Source: Chaetorhynchus papuensis (Eukaryota > Chordata > Aves > Passeriformes > Rhipiduridae). Taken from it: a DNA stretch of 64,000 nucleotides. Where the stretch lies: positions 133,701 through 197,700 of the forward strand of contig VWYX01001291.1 in the NCBI GenBank assembly GCA_013396525.1, written 5' to 3'. Below are positions 47,571-59,725 of this stretch, in pieces. The position numbers were made by a program, and so were the translations under genes. Position 1 is the first letter of the stretch. Each line of letters opens with the position of its first letter. The notes under the pieces were generated by a model. That model was not told the origin of the DNA, ran no database searches, and worked only from the letters and a program-made list of their open reading frames with translations.

Positions 47571-49170
47571 TTGATTTCCGCTTGACCAGGCTGCTCTGGA
47601 GTAAGGTATCACCTTATAGTGCAAACCCTCTTACAAGGGATAAAGACACTGAGACCACCTCCAGCCTCCTCGTTAATGATCCTCCCGAGCAGCTCTTGGT
47701 GTGGGTTGGGGAATGGGGGCCCACAGGAGCTGGGCAGGCCCCCAGTGAGGACCGTGGCTTCGAGGGCAGAGGGAAGAGCACAGGGCAGCTCCTGTGGCCC
47801 CAGCCCAGCTGTGGTGCTGGCTCGTGGCAGCCCAGCCTTGCCCCCCCCCCGGATCCCCAGCGCTGGTTCCAGGCACGGTGCGTGGCCTGGGACTGAGTCC
47901 CAGAGCTGCTGCAATACAAAACAAACCTGGCAGCAGGAGCCTGCAGCCTGTGGCACATCCCCCCTGGCTATTTTTAGCTGCTTTTCCAGAGAAACAAGGC
48001 TTGTGCAACCTGCCTTCAAGTGCAGGGGCTCTGGCTGCTGCTCACCATGGCACCTCCACCCCTTGGATGGGATAGTTGCTCCAGGATGAGTTTATCAATG
48101 CCACTGGAGAGGGCAAGCCCATGGAGTTGCAACACAAGCATCCCATGGAGCTGGACCATGAGCTCTGCCCCTCACAGGGTGATGAATTCCTCCCAGTGTT
48201 TCTTCTGTCACCTGCACCTGAGCACCCACCCGGGGCTGCCCGGCAAGGAGAGCGGGGAGATGGAAACCTGGAATGCAACCAGGCTAACATTTAACAAAAT
48301 GACTCATTTTTATGGACTGAAGTTGTTTGCTTACAAAATGTTGTTCTGCAAGGTCCTGTTTCTGGACAAGATGGGAGCTGAGAGTGGTGGCGTGGCATTG
48401 CAGGGATGATGCTCCCAGGGCTGGTTTTACCTCACTGGCTTCATAAAGCGCATCCAGAATGTGCATAGAGCACTGCAGAATTTACACAGAGCATTTTCAC
48501 TTGATACAAAAAAGAGGAACTTTTTTTTTCTCAGGTACTATATTTAGATCTTTTATGTGGAATAAGAGTTTGGGTTGTCTCTTCAAGAAAAGTAGAGACT
48601 GCAGAGCTCCTGGGAGCAGGGGAGTCTGGAGCTAGGCAGGACCACTGTAAATGTTTCAGGGGGCTCAGGACCCATCTGCAGCCAAGACTTCCATGGCATG
48701 AGGAAGCCTTCAGTGCCTGGGAAAAGCCCACGAGGCTGTTGGGGCAGTAGCCTTGTGACATGCCCTACTGCTACAGCCATGCTCCAGCTGCAAATATCCA
48801 TCCTATTTGTAGTTCAAAACAAAAGCAAAGCTCTTGTCTGCAGGACAGCAATCAAAGGCAGCTTGGGCCATTTCTCAGCCCCTCTTGTTTTGCCAGCAAG
48901 CAGCACACACTGCCGTGAAACTCCAGACTGAGCCATAGGGTTGAGACAGGAGTTAACGGGAGCCATCTGTGCAGGTTAGGAACTGTTTCACTCCCTTTAA
49001 CCAGTTTTGGGCCAGCTGGGTCGTTCTGAGGTGCCTCTTTGTGCCACCTGGAGATGTCAGATCCCATGCAGCAGCAGCATCCAATACGGAGCAGCGCAAC
49101 AGAATTCCAGGTCATTAAACTGATGCAGTGCTCACCCCTCCCACCAGCCATTTGTGTACAGATCACAGGT
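47571..49170. other. GC-rich intergenic stretch
   Basis: Overlapping open frames on both strands (for example 47619-48089 plus, 47609-48019 minus) have no recognisable domain. A run of ten C residues lies near 47840-47850. No mobile element was recognised. Confidence 0.5.
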
Positions 49171-49179
49171 GCTCTAGAT

Positions 49180-49460
49180 CCAATAAATTCTTCTAAAATT
49201 TCTGAAAAGCGAAAAGTTCCTTCTGCCAAACAACAGAAATATTAGACAATTGTTCTAAGCCTCTGTGTACGCTGATATTCCTGCCAGGCTACAAAACACA
49301 TTATTAAGGACAGAAAGAGTATTGCGCTAATGATACAAAAGCTATAAAACCAGCCTGAGTTTGAGTACTCAGAAAGCTGCTTATCTGCTCCTTTGGACTA
49401 AGAAGACTCAATGCCTTTCAGTTATTAAAAGGGCTGAATTATGTCTCGGTCTAAACTTGG
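49180..49460. promoter_or_regulatory. Enhancer-like non-coding block
   Basis: An AT-core-rich stretch with ordered sequence (TTAGACAATTGTTCTAAG, CACATTATTAAGGAC, GCGCTAATGATACAAAAGC, CTTTCAGTTATTAAAAGG) inside GC-rich DNA. It has no ORF of note. Conservation would decide the call. Confidence 0.22.
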
Positions 49461-50120
49461 AAGTCAGAGAAGCCACAGACCTCTCCAAGACCTCTGAAGG
49501 AAGTAAAGCCCTTTAAACCCCAGCTCAGCTTTTCAGAAAGAGTATTTGACTCCAGGAGAGATCCCTCATTTGTTTGTTTGCTTGTTTGTCTCCACCCACG
49601 CTGATTCTCAAGCGATTGGCATTGACACCCAGTATGGGCTTGGACTTCTCTGGAGCTTCAAGGAAGGTCCGTCTCCAAAGGATGTGCCATCCCAGGTGAG
49701 AACAGATGGATGTGCAGGGAGGGACTCAGTGCCAACCCTGTGCTTGGCTCCCTCTCATCATCAAGCCACCAAACAGCCTTTTACAAGGGACATTGTTTTC
49801 ACCTGAAAATTTGGAGGCTGGAAGGCTTGTTCTCCAACCTAATGACCAACCTAATGCAGCCCTGTAACCTTAGAGGTGCCTGCATCAAAGCCAATCCTTC
49901 CACTGGCAAGCTGCGAAGGCTTTGTAAATCAAGTGTGTGTTTGTGGAACACCAGCCCTGGGTAACAGCCAAGGTCCTGAAGGTTAAGGGATGATATGGAA
50001 ACACAGCAGACCTCAAGGATACTGGATATGTTTTCTATTTGCAGATTTATGTGCCTGTCCTGGCATGTGTTTTTTGTCATGCGTGCAGCATGAGCCCTGG
50101 ATTTGACACTTAAAATCGAG
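49461..50120. other. Intergenic stretch, nothing recognised
   Basis: Only short overlapping chance frames are present (49546-49806, 49799-50080). No repeat family or site was recognised. Confidence 0.5.
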
Positions 50121-50129
50121 GAACAAAGG

Positions 50130-50300
50130 GCTGTAACAGTAGAGGGGGCTAAATTGAATTGAATTAATTTTGTTTATCCTGCAAATCAACATCTGCTCAG
50201 ACGTATTTCTTTCAACTCTGAAGTTGTCATAACGGAATATTTTTCCTTCTGCTCAGTCTAATTATAGATGCATGAGCCAAAAGCTCTTAATTTTGCTCAC
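50130..50300. promoter_or_regulatory. Enhancer-like AT-core block
   Basis: It contains TTGAATTGAATTAATTTTG near 50154 and TCTAATTATAGATGCATGAG near 50256. These TAATTA-type homeodomain cores sit in ordered sequence between GC-rich stretches. Confidence 0.22.
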
Positions 50301-50672
50301 AGCCATCGGTGGGAGCTTTTCTGCAACACAGCTAAACCAAAGCTCTTTCTCAGGAAGGTGTTTTTCCCAGGGTGTTGGTACCCATCCATGGGGATGTTTT
50401 TGCACTGAATTCATTGAAAAGCTGCTTTTCAGTACTGATGGAAACCATTACAGAAGGAAGACACAGCCTCCCAAAGGGTCAGGTCTACTCAGGCAGGGAT
50501 GGGAGGAAGTGCTTGGAGGCACACAGCTCTGTCATCGCCACTCTGCAGTGCCCAGGAGGAGATGGACTTGTGCCACAGCACAGAACAGAGCGCCCCCCAC
50601 CTCTGAGAGCCCCAGAAAGGATCATAACTCCGTAAGTGTCCAGCATGAAAACCTTTCCTCCGTCCTCACATC

Positions 50673-50880
50673 ATCATAGGATCCTGGAATGGTTTGTATT
50701 GGAAGGGACCTTCACGATCAACCAGTTCCAACCCCTGCCATGGACAGGGACACCTTCCTCTAGATCAGGCTGTTCCAAGCCCTGCCCAACGTGCTCTTGA
50801 ACACTTCCAGGGATATAGCAACCACAGATTTTCTTGGCAACCTGTGCCAGTGCCTCACCACTCTCACAGGGAAGAATATG
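50673..50880 (-). mobile_element. CR1 LINE 3' fragment
   Basis: Antisense CR1 tail on the plus strand: 'atcataggatcctggaatgg', 'ttggaagggaccttcacgat', 'ccatggacagggacaccttc', 'gctcttgaacacttccaggg' and 'gcctcaccactctcacagg'. The similarity stops near 'gggaagaatatg'. Confidence 0.92.
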
Positions 50881-53800
50881 CCAGGGTGGCTCTGGCAGGA
50901 TGGAGGTGCCCAGGCTGGGGCAACCATGGGGCTGGCGAATCCCCCCAGCCCACACAGACACGGCCACAGGTTCAGTGGCATCAGCCTGAGGAGCCTGAGC
51001 CAGGTGCAGCCTTGTCCCCACACCTTTGGCTCCAGCAAGTGTATGACCTTACCAGCCACAGTAGCATTTCTGATCACTTCAAACTATATATAACCTTTTC
51101 CTGCCACCTCCTAAAGAAGTCCAGGTGTCCCACTCTGCAATAATAGAGAACTGTGGTTTAATCCTTTCAGGTTTCATCAATTTTCTAGGAAATATGAGGC
51201 ATTGCCTCTTCAAAAGATCTCTGAAAGTAGAGGGGAATTTTCAGCTACTCGCTGATGGAAATTACATGGTTTTATTTGCCAAATCAGGGCCAAACCAGGT
51301 TGGATGCAAATAAATACAGCTCTGCTGTTTCCAGACAAGGGTCTCTGTTGACCTGCCCTACACAGAAAGATAGAATGACTTTTCTTAGCCTTGGTCGTTT
51401 TGGCACAGCTCCGGGTGCAACAGCTTACTAAGAACTGTCAACACCAAAATCCAGATCTGCTATTGAGTGAAATGAGCACTCGCAGTGTTTCCAGGACTTC
51501 TGGTCACAGACCCCACGAGAAAAAGGACATGAGGATATAAATGTGAAGAGAAGCTACTCTTCTCTCCCTCCAGAGCCATACCTGTCTCTGAGCTCCCTGC
51601 AGGACCTTTTTTTCCGGTCAGGAAAATGTCTCCAGCACCTGCCAGTGGTTGGTCCCAGTGCAGTCCTGCCCTGAGGCTCCTCAAGATGTTGTCTGCCTGC
51701 CTATTGCTTCCCTGCTTATCAGCAGCCCTGGCTTGAGGCTACCCCAGCAGTGCATGGCCATTATTTCCTCTGTAGAGTTGCAGAGTTGGGTAAAACAAGA
51801 AGCTTTTTCCAGCGTTTGATATTCGCAGCTGGGGATTTCAATAATCAGCTCCCCTATCTGAAGTCGTCTTCAGCACATCAACTGGGGCTTCTTTAAGCAA
51901 GGCTCCTTTAAAAAGGGCATCATTACCAGCACTGGGCCTCACACCGTTTAAAGTTTTTTCAGAGAGGCTTGAGGAGGTGAAGAGTTCTTGCCCTTAAGTC
52001 ACAGATTTGAGTGTTTTTCTCTCCTTTAGGAATATGGCCTGGAAAACACAGCTGCTGAAAGCAATCCCAGTGCAGGGTCTGTATTGGCTTACACAGAGGA
52101 GGGGTCAAGATGGATGTTTGACTTCTCTCCATGTGCCTACAGCACCTTCCTTACCAGCTGTCTCTGGATCCTCTGTCAGAGTGGTTGCCTCAGAGGTTTC
52201 ACACTTGGATATGATATATTGGACCAGAACTTACAGCAAAAGTTTGATATTGCCACTTAAATATAAAGACAATATTAAAAAATAAAATCCCCTGAAAACC
52301 AGCCCACCCATTCACACCAGGTAGCTCAGTTGCTGTTTTGTCTTCCAGAAAGCTTGGAAGGGCTCAAGACCCTGAGTGACAGCAAATGCAGGAGCAGTCC
52401 AGACCCTGTAAAATGAGGAATAAGCAGCTGGGGGGGCAGTTAGTGCTGTAGTTAACAATACAGCAGGTTCTGCTTGGTAAATGGGCACAGGAGACCCAGG
52501 ACAAAGGGACATGGAAAACTTCCTTGTTCCTCCAGACACCAGAAAATGCATTTCTCTGACCAGTGCCTGGGTGGTCTGTTCAGCTGGATTTTAAGTTCTA
52601 ATGAACAAGGATAAAAGGTATGAAGTTGAGCAGGAATGTCCCTGGTGAAACCCTGGCCTATGCCAGACAATCCACAAGTTTTTTGTAGGGCCAGGATTTG
52701 GCTCTCTGCCAGCTGTTCTGTGTCTGTACTTCTGTGTTAGGAGAGTGGCAGTGGCTGGATGTGACTGGTGTGCCCCAAATACCTGCAGGACCTTCTCTGC
52801 AAGTGGCACAGGCTTTCTCCAAGATGAAAGGCTGGGGAAATGGAGGTAGCACTTAATCAGTATCCTCTCCCAGAGACTGAGCAGGAATTTGGAGCACTTG
52901 AATAGTCCATCCTCAAAGCATCTTTTCCAGGTCTGACTCTGATCCTGGTACATGCTGAGACAGGACTATGTGAATTCGTAATCAGTGCTGTGGACATGAT
53001 TTAAGGCCCTATAATATGTATCTCACTATCACATCACAATGCTTTGCACTGAGGAGCTCCAAGCACTGTGTTTTTGTGCATATAGCCTGCATCTCAGATA
53101 ACCCACACCACTGTAAAAGAACTGTCCTTTCAAACAAGTCCTTAGCTAATCTGCATCCCCAGATAACCCAGGGGTCATCCCAGAGTATCAGTTATGTCTG
53201 TGGAACCATGGGGACAGGGTGGCAAGTATCCAGTCCCCTCCTTCCTTGAAGCCTCCACCATCCCTTCCTGCTCCCACCTCCTTCCACAAAATGCCAACTT
53301 TTCTGCAGTCCCCATCTCCTCTCCTGTGTGCAGCAGATGTGAGATGGGACAACAGAGCCAAGAGCATCTCAAGCTGCTCACAGCTACCTTCTGGTCCACT
53401 TTTGTTTCTACATGTAGCTGGTGCTGAGCATGGTTCATTGCAGGGGCTCCAGGGGACAGGCAGTGTGGTGGCAGCCTGCAGCTGTCAGCAGCTCGTATGG
53501 GGAGGACGGAAAGATGGGAAAAGTTGCAAGCTGGGCCCTAAATCTGTGCTGAAAAATGAAATAACTAATTCTTTCTCTACTGCTCGTGTTGCCCTCTCAG
53601 AGCTTACTCTGTCCAGATGATCTTCCTGAGTCTTTTTTTCTTATTTCCATTCAGAGTGCAGACACTAAAGCCTTCCTGATGCCAATTTCCACTCCAGCCT
53701 ACAGAAGCTTGGCAGAGAAACTGAGCATTTACAGGGCTGCTTCCTGCAGCCAGGAGCCTAAAATTAGACTTTTAATGCCACTGCCAGCACCTGAGAGGTG

Positions 53801-55160
53801 ACCTGGTTTGCAGAAGTGGGGGGAAATGTCAAAGCCTGGTCCATGTATGGCTCAATGCTCCATGCCAGCAGCTGAGTCTACAGCTGCTCCAGATCAGCTG
53901 CTTAAAGCCTGGTCTGTGCCAGTCAGACAGGTCTGCAGCACAGAAAACCCAACTGCCCTCTCCTTAGGGGATCTACCTGCAGAGCTGTGTCATCTGTGGC
54001 AAATTTATTCACCCACCTTGCCTCCTCCAACCCCTTCTCACTCACAAAAATGTCTGATCATCCCTTTTAAGTTCTGCTGTTGGACAATATGGCACAGGAG
54101 TTTGTTCTGATGCTGAGGTAATGGCATCATGTATTTGCAAACATCAGCTCCTGGGCATTTCCCAGGCCACGGGGTCTATTTAAAATCATAAATTGTATTT
54201 CAAGACTTCCAAGTGAGCCAAAGGAATAGCTCCCTGGCCAGCAGCAGTGATGCTGCTGGGTATACACAAGGCCGGACAGCTTTGGCAAGACAGTGACACA
54301 TAAAACCTCTTTTATAACAAAGAACCTGTGAGTGTATCAACCCCTCTGCACATGCTGCACCTTGGGGCCTGTGTTTGTTTTTGACCAAGGTCATCACATG
54401 AATTATATCCTCATTGCAGGGTTTGTTAGAAAGGTCTTTGAAAGCAGATGGGATTGTGAAACACTCCTTTAATACACCTAATGCATTGCAAATAGCAGTG
54501 AAAAAACTGACAGCAGGCTGGAATGCTGAGAAAATTGCTTTGCTGAACTAAAGTGTTTAAAATAAACTTTAATGTTATTGATTTTAACCCATGTCGGGAA
54601 GCTGAAGCAAGAAACATTCTTTCTAGTGTAAATGAGTTCTGCTTCAAGTCTCTGTGAAATTGAAAAAAGCCACAACACAGGGAGCAAGAATTAATCTGTG
54701 AAAAACTGGAGATGTGTGAGCACGTCAGGAGAAAATAAACACAGGCTGGACATCCCTTACTTGCTCTGGTTTTATTTTCTTTCACCAAGAAATATGAGCA
54801 TCCTGGCTTATACTATGTGCCCCAGCTGGACAAGGCATGCGGGCGGCCAAAGCCCACTATCCTCGGTCCTTTGGGCAGGGAAGTTCATGTAAAGCTTGTG
54901 CCAGGCAGAACCAAAGGGCCGTTGCCTGTCCTGGAACTGAGCCAGGACCCTTTCAGAAAACATGTTTGAGGAGACATCTCCTTTGGTTTCCATTGCAAAG
55001 CCACTTCCACGTCTTTGGTAGCTCCTGTGAATGCCACAGGGAGGTGGTGTCCCAGGGTTGAGTCAGTGAATCTGAGCTGGCACAAGCACGTTTGCCCACC
55101 AGGGAAGGACAGTGGGGAAGGGGGGGATGCTGTGATCACTTCAAATTGTCTATTCAAGCT
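50881..55160. other. Intergenic stretch, nothing recognised
   Basis: Apart from the CR1 just to the left, no repeat family, exon or RNA gene was recognised. Open frames up to about 130 codons (53219-53620 plus) overlap in several frames and lack domains. Confidence 0.5.
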
Positions 55161-55552
55161 GTGAAATGAGAAATCAGCGCTTTCTGGAGCAATGCCTGCA
55201 GACAGCTGCTAAGCCTCTGGCCGCCTTCTCATCCCATCTCATCCCCACCTCGTTGGGGATGTGGGAGTTGTCTGCACCACTGCAGTGAGGGAGGACCAAC
55301 AGTGACAATCTCGGTCGGCGGCTGAGGTAAGTGTGGGGGTGAGGGTTAGACCGAGCTGTTCCGGGGGTTCCCCAGCCCGGGAGCAGCCCCGCGCCCCGGC
55401 AGGTCCGGCAGCGAACCCGGCGAGGAGGGGGCGGTGCCGGGAGCACCCGAGGGAGGTTCAGACGGCCCCGGGGAGCGGCGAACGGGCAAACGGGCAAAAC
55501 AGGACAGAAACCGGGCAAACGGCTCACGGGAAAATGGGCAAGAATTGGGCTA

Positions 55553-55732
55553 ATGGGAAATCGGGCGTGGCACGTGGCCCAGCAGCTGGCTCCGCAGTTG
55601 GTGCGGCAGTCTGTAGGACAGGTTGTAGGACAGTTCTCAGGGCAGTTCCCAGGGAAGTTCCCAGGACATTTTGCAGGACAGTTCACCCAGCAGTTCGAGC
55701 AGGTAGGGCAAGCCAGAAGGGCTCCTCTCTGA
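55553..55732 (+). CDS. Short ORF encoding a tetrapeptide repeat, unknown
   Basis: A 59-codon frame from ATG 55553 to TGA 55730-55732 stays open upstream without an ATG back to about 55350. After MGNRAWHVAQQ it is built from four-residue steps with Gln at the second position: PQLV, RQSV, GQVV, GQFS, GQFP, GKFP, GHFA, GQFT, QQFE. This is a direct result of the 12-bp DNA repeat, which is in register with codons. No family was recognised. It may be a simple-sequence expansion with no product. Confidence 0.2.
   Translation: MGNRAWHVAQQLAPQLVRQSVGQVVGQFSGQFPGKFPGHFAGQFTQQFEQVGQARRAPL
55568..55699. repeat. Eleven-unit imperfect 12-bp tandem repeat
   Basis: Exactly 132 bases divide into eleven 12-base units, for example GGACAGTTCTCA, GGGCAGTTCCCA, GGGAAGTTCCCA, GGACATTTTGCA and GGACAGTTCACC. 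The first units (CAGCAGCTGGCT, CCGCAGTTGGTG) are more diverged. Immediately to the left (about 55480-55566) is a looser repeat of GGGCAAAC/GGGAAAAT type blocks. Confidence 0.85.
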
Positions 55733-55740
55733 CCATCCCA

Positions 55741-57200
55741 GAACAGCCAGGAGAGGCAGCAAACAGACTCCTGGTGTGGAAGGACGAGCACGCAGAGCTC
55801 CTTTCAGCCCATCCCATTAGCGTTCTCGGTGTCAGCTAACACAGGGTAGCTGCCCCATGGATGCGCGGCTGACGGCTGTGCCACAATGGCATGAGCAGTG
55901 TGCCTGGGGGGGTCAGGCCCGTTGAACACCAGTCCTGCCAAGCAGAGTGGAGGGGCAGCCAGACCCATCCCTGGGCACTGGGAAACCCCCTGTGCTCCCT
56001 CTCAGTGTCCTTTGGATCATCCCTCCTGCCCCAGAGACTGGCACTGATGGAAGCTGCCAGGGCTTCTCCAGCCATGGCTGTTTCTTGTATAAGCAGCTAG
56101 TCACTTGCCTTCAGGGGTGAGAGTAGAACATATTACACTCTCCCAGGAGCTTTTCTTTTCAATATTCCTCTGATCCCATACGCCCTTTCTGGCTGGGCAA
56201 GTTCCATTTCTGCTTAGGGACCGTGTTGTGCCCATCCACCTCCATTGAATGGTAACCCAAGCAAAACACACAACATTTGAAGAGCCAAAGAAACTCTGTC
56301 AAAATGAGAGCTGGGAAATGCAGCCTCCTGCCCAGGCCATGTCACAGAGCTGTGCTGGCAGCGGGGTCTTTGAAGTGACCTCGCATTTGAGGCTATAATG
56401 CCCCACCCTGCCTCACACCCCAGTCTCCTTGCAGGGGCCCTGAACTGAGCAGAGGGTCAGATTTGAAAATGCTGCTTGCTTGCTTCTTTTTCCTGGAAAT
56501 CTCCCAGCCAGCTGCTGCCGCGGCCTTGTCTTGCTTGGCTTACAAGGTCTGATAGGATCAGAGCCCGAGATAGTACCCAGATAGGCCAAAATGACTGGTG
56601 TCATCTGCTCCTTGCTTGTAGAAACAAGCTCCCTAAGACCTGGTGGTGACAGGTCTGTGGGGTCCCCCTGGCCACAACACCCTTCTCTGCAGAGAGGATG
56701 TTGCTGACACATCTTCTGGGCCCCTCCTTTCAAAAGAGCAGAGAATAACCCTGCCTTTATCTCCAGGCTTTAATAGACATTGTAATGAAAAGCAGCTGCT
56801 CAGCCCCTGAGGGGTCTGTGCTCTCTTTTTGTCTCAGTCTCGGCACATGAAAGCAAGATAAAACCAAAACCTCCTGATGAAACATCCCTGCTGGACTGAG
56901 GAATTGGGGAGCCATGATGGGAGTGCAGAACACCCAGTCCCAGCCCCACCTTGGGTTGGACAGCACAGTGGTGTCATCCCCTATTGTGACTTGATCTCCC
57001 TCTGCCACAACCCTACTCCACTTTCCTGCAGCAGCTGAGGCTTTGGTGCTTTGCTTTTTGCACGTATCAATACAACCCTGCTGGGTATTAAATCCTACCT
57101 CAGGTCTGAGTTTTTAAAAATACGTATCAGTGTGCATCATTTCTGAGAGCCTGTTTGCATCAGCAATGCCCCTGGTGTTGGAGTGCAGGGATATTTGATG
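55741..57200. other. Intergenic stretch, nothing recognised
   Basis: Only short overlapping frames are present. No repeat family, RNA gene or exon was recognised. Confidence 0.5.
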
Positions 57201-57203
57201 GGT

Positions 57204-57223
57204 AAATAATAATAATAATAATT

Positions 57224-57257
<34 letters not shown>
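57204..57257. repeat. AAT trinucleotide microsatellite
   Basis: About 54 bases of AAT/TAA repeats have one TTTT interruption near 57222-57224. It is probably length-variable. Confidence 0.95.
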
Positions 57258-57258
<1 letters not shown>

Positions 57259-57429
57259 TTGTTTAGGATAATGACTAGTCTGTGGGTGGTCACTGCAGTC
57301 AGGGCCCCATATAACAACATCCCCCCATCCTGTCCCATCATAGGATGTGCTGGTGGCTGTGGGACCACCTCCATTTGGAATCAAAGAGCCAACTGTGGGC
57401 CAAAAATGGCAGAGCGCAGCGTAAAAAAG

Positions 57430-57870
57430 AGGGTGTGATTTGGCCCTGGAGATGTATTTTTAGACTTTCTATTTTGAACTACTCATCTCTAGCATAACAT
57501 CTGTTGGATCATTTTATAGCTGTGATTGTTTACTGGTGACCGGCTGACACTGACACTGCAGGGATTTGATAATTGTAGTTTTTCCGTGTATCTGGGGATA
57601 CGTGTTACTGGAAGACAGTGGGGATGGGTGAATGAGCTGTATTTAAGCACCGCAGCCAAGAGAATAAATTTTTAAATCAGTCATTTTCTTGCTACTTGTA
57701 GGATCGCCTTGTCTGCAAAAGACAAAAGAACTGATCTCTAGGCTTATGTTTGCTGTCCAGAGATTACCTTGAATTTGACCCTTCTGCTCAGTTTACTCTG
57801 TCGAAGCTGCTGAAATTGTCATGTCCTAATGCCACAGAGTAAATTAATCCCAACTTCGCACTTGCAACTC
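57430..57870. promoter_or_regulatory. Enhancer-like block with inverted repeat
   Basis: An AT-core-rich, ordered stretch (TTTTATAGCTGTGATTGTTT, GATTTGATAATTGTAG, AATAAATTTTTAAATCAGTC). Near its right end a perfect 10-bp inverted repeat, TTTACTCTGT (57792-57801) and ACAGAGTAAA (57834-57843), flanks 32 bases. There is no coding content. It resembles a conserved non-coding element. Confidence 0.25.
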
Positions 57871-59720
57871 TGTCCAGGGACTCCATGGTTTCTGCACTGT
57901 CAGTTCCTGTGAAAGCCTTATCTGCAGGGCACATCACAGAAAGGAGTGTGAGGGGGTTTTAAATCATAAAATTGTGGTTTATTACAACAAAAGGTATGGA
58001 TAAAGAGGGAAAAAGGAAGAGAGGACGGGCAGTTTCCATGAGAGGAGAATCAAACCAGGCAGAATTTCCAGCAAGGCACATTTAGAGGCAGCGTGTAATT
58101 GAGATTACATTGATTTTCCTCCATTTACTGTAAGGTAACTGCGAGTGAAACTGTAACAGGAAACTTAGAAATGCTCTTCACAGAAGCTATATTTAGGCAG
58201 ACACACTGACATGATACCACTGAATAAAATAAACATGCAGGAGACAACCAGTCCTGAGAGACTTTTTCAGCTCCATCCGCCTGACACGAGCAAGGGGAAT
58301 GCATTATTCCCAAGCCATCTATGTGACCTTTACTGTAGGAACCTATAGAAGCAAGCAGGCTGCTGGGCACCTTGGGTAAACTGGGAGGCATCTCCTTTAA
58401 ACACAGGGGTTTCGCCCTTCCCTGCTAAAACAAAATGCCTGCTAGCTGGCCGGAGCACAGCTCCTCTGGCTGCTGTTCCCTTTTGTAACAGGATAATTTA
58501 TGGCTTGTTGTCAGCAGAAAGAGCAACAATTTGTTTGCTGCGCAGGCTGGAAGAGATGGGTTTTCTCAGAAGTCTGGGTGATTTTTGGAATTAGGGGGCA
58601 GCTGCTTCTTTAAAGCCTCTGGCATGGTCTCCTGTGTGAAATTAAGCCGTGCATGAGGTACAGCCGCCTGGTCTCACTGATGCTATCACAGTGCACACCA
58701 GGGCCTGACTTTTTGATGGGGCACCCAAAGCTTTATCCAATTGCCTATGCCAAATTCCCTATTGCTTCTTTACCCCTGGCAAGGGACACAATTTCCCAAA
58801 AGCATGGCTCCCAAAGTCCCAGGGAAAGAGAGCAACCCTGTGCCCCAAGAGCTCTGATGAATTTTAGGTCCTGTTAGGGTCCAGATCAATTGTGGAAAAG
58901 TCACTTAACTCCCCTGTAAGAGGGAGTGATGGTGCTTTCCCTCCTCCCAGTCTACACATGACACACACTACATAAATATTTAATATTTGTGCCTACTAAT
59001 GCCTGCTGGAGCAGCACAAGTGAATATCAGAACAGCAAACATTAAATCCAGGAATGCAGCTGAGAACGCTGTTTATTTTTATCAGCTAAGTGCACACCTT
59101 CTCCCCTTGGCTGCAAAGACTGCTCTGTGATGGGAAGTGAAAGCATGAAATATCTGAAAAAATTTCAAGCTATTTCTCCTTGCACAATGTCCAAACTGCA
59201 GTTACCTTCCACAGGCTCCTCCACTTAAACAGCTCTCAATCAATAGTCTGCTTCAGCATCTGGAGGAAAGGGGCAGCAGCAAATCCCACTGTGATACAGC
59301 AGCCTGATCTCTGCATCCAGCATACCCACTTAGGTGGCACCAGATCCCTGGCAAGGCTATTGGGTGACTGATGCAATGAAGGTAGAGAAATTCAGCAGAA
59401 ATTAAACCCCCATGAGTTCCAGCTCATCATGTGAGATAAGACGGGCAGGATGAGAATAGCTGGAATTTCTGATTAGAACCAATTCAGCACGATGGGGCTG
59501 GTGGACTACAGTAAGAACAGATTCCTGAACCCTATGTTTTATTGAGAAAACAGGAAAGCAGGGATAAATGCATTAACTCTCCCTACTGAGGATATCTTCA
59601 CTAACTACATAGTAACTACTTATCTATCAGTGGGGAATAAGTGTACTATCTACAAAATAACTACTTAAAAGTGAACTACTACTAATATATACAGAGTTTC
59701 TCATCAGGCTTGAGTCCCCA
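57871..59720. other. Intergenic stretch, nothing recognised
   Basis: No exon or repeat family was recognised. Around 59580-59700 the motif AACTAC recurs several times (ctaactacatagtaactac, aataactacttaaaag), as low-order repetition. Confidence 0.5.
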
Positions 59721-59725
59721 CAAGC

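Larger units (their letters stand above)
55161..55740. promoter_or_regulatory. CpG-rich patch with strong splice donor, possible promoter and first exon
   Basis: CpG density rises sharply at about 55310-55600 in otherwise CpG-poor DNA. On the plus strand CTGAG|GTAAGTG at 55326/55327 is a near-consensus splice donor, preceded by CpG-rich sequence (tcggtcggcggctgag). That combination is how many vertebrate promoters with a short untranslated first exon look. Three frames remain open across it (plus 55333-55839, plus frame 55553-55732, minus 55174-55791), so ORF length alone is not evidence of coding. Confidence 0.35.

Noticed and set aside
45307..48089. Long overlapping ORFs (up to 184 codons) on both strands
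   Set aside because: Several frames are open at once, residues are dominated by Ser, Pro, Gly, Ala and Leu, and no domain or splice structure is visible. GC-rich composition explains them.
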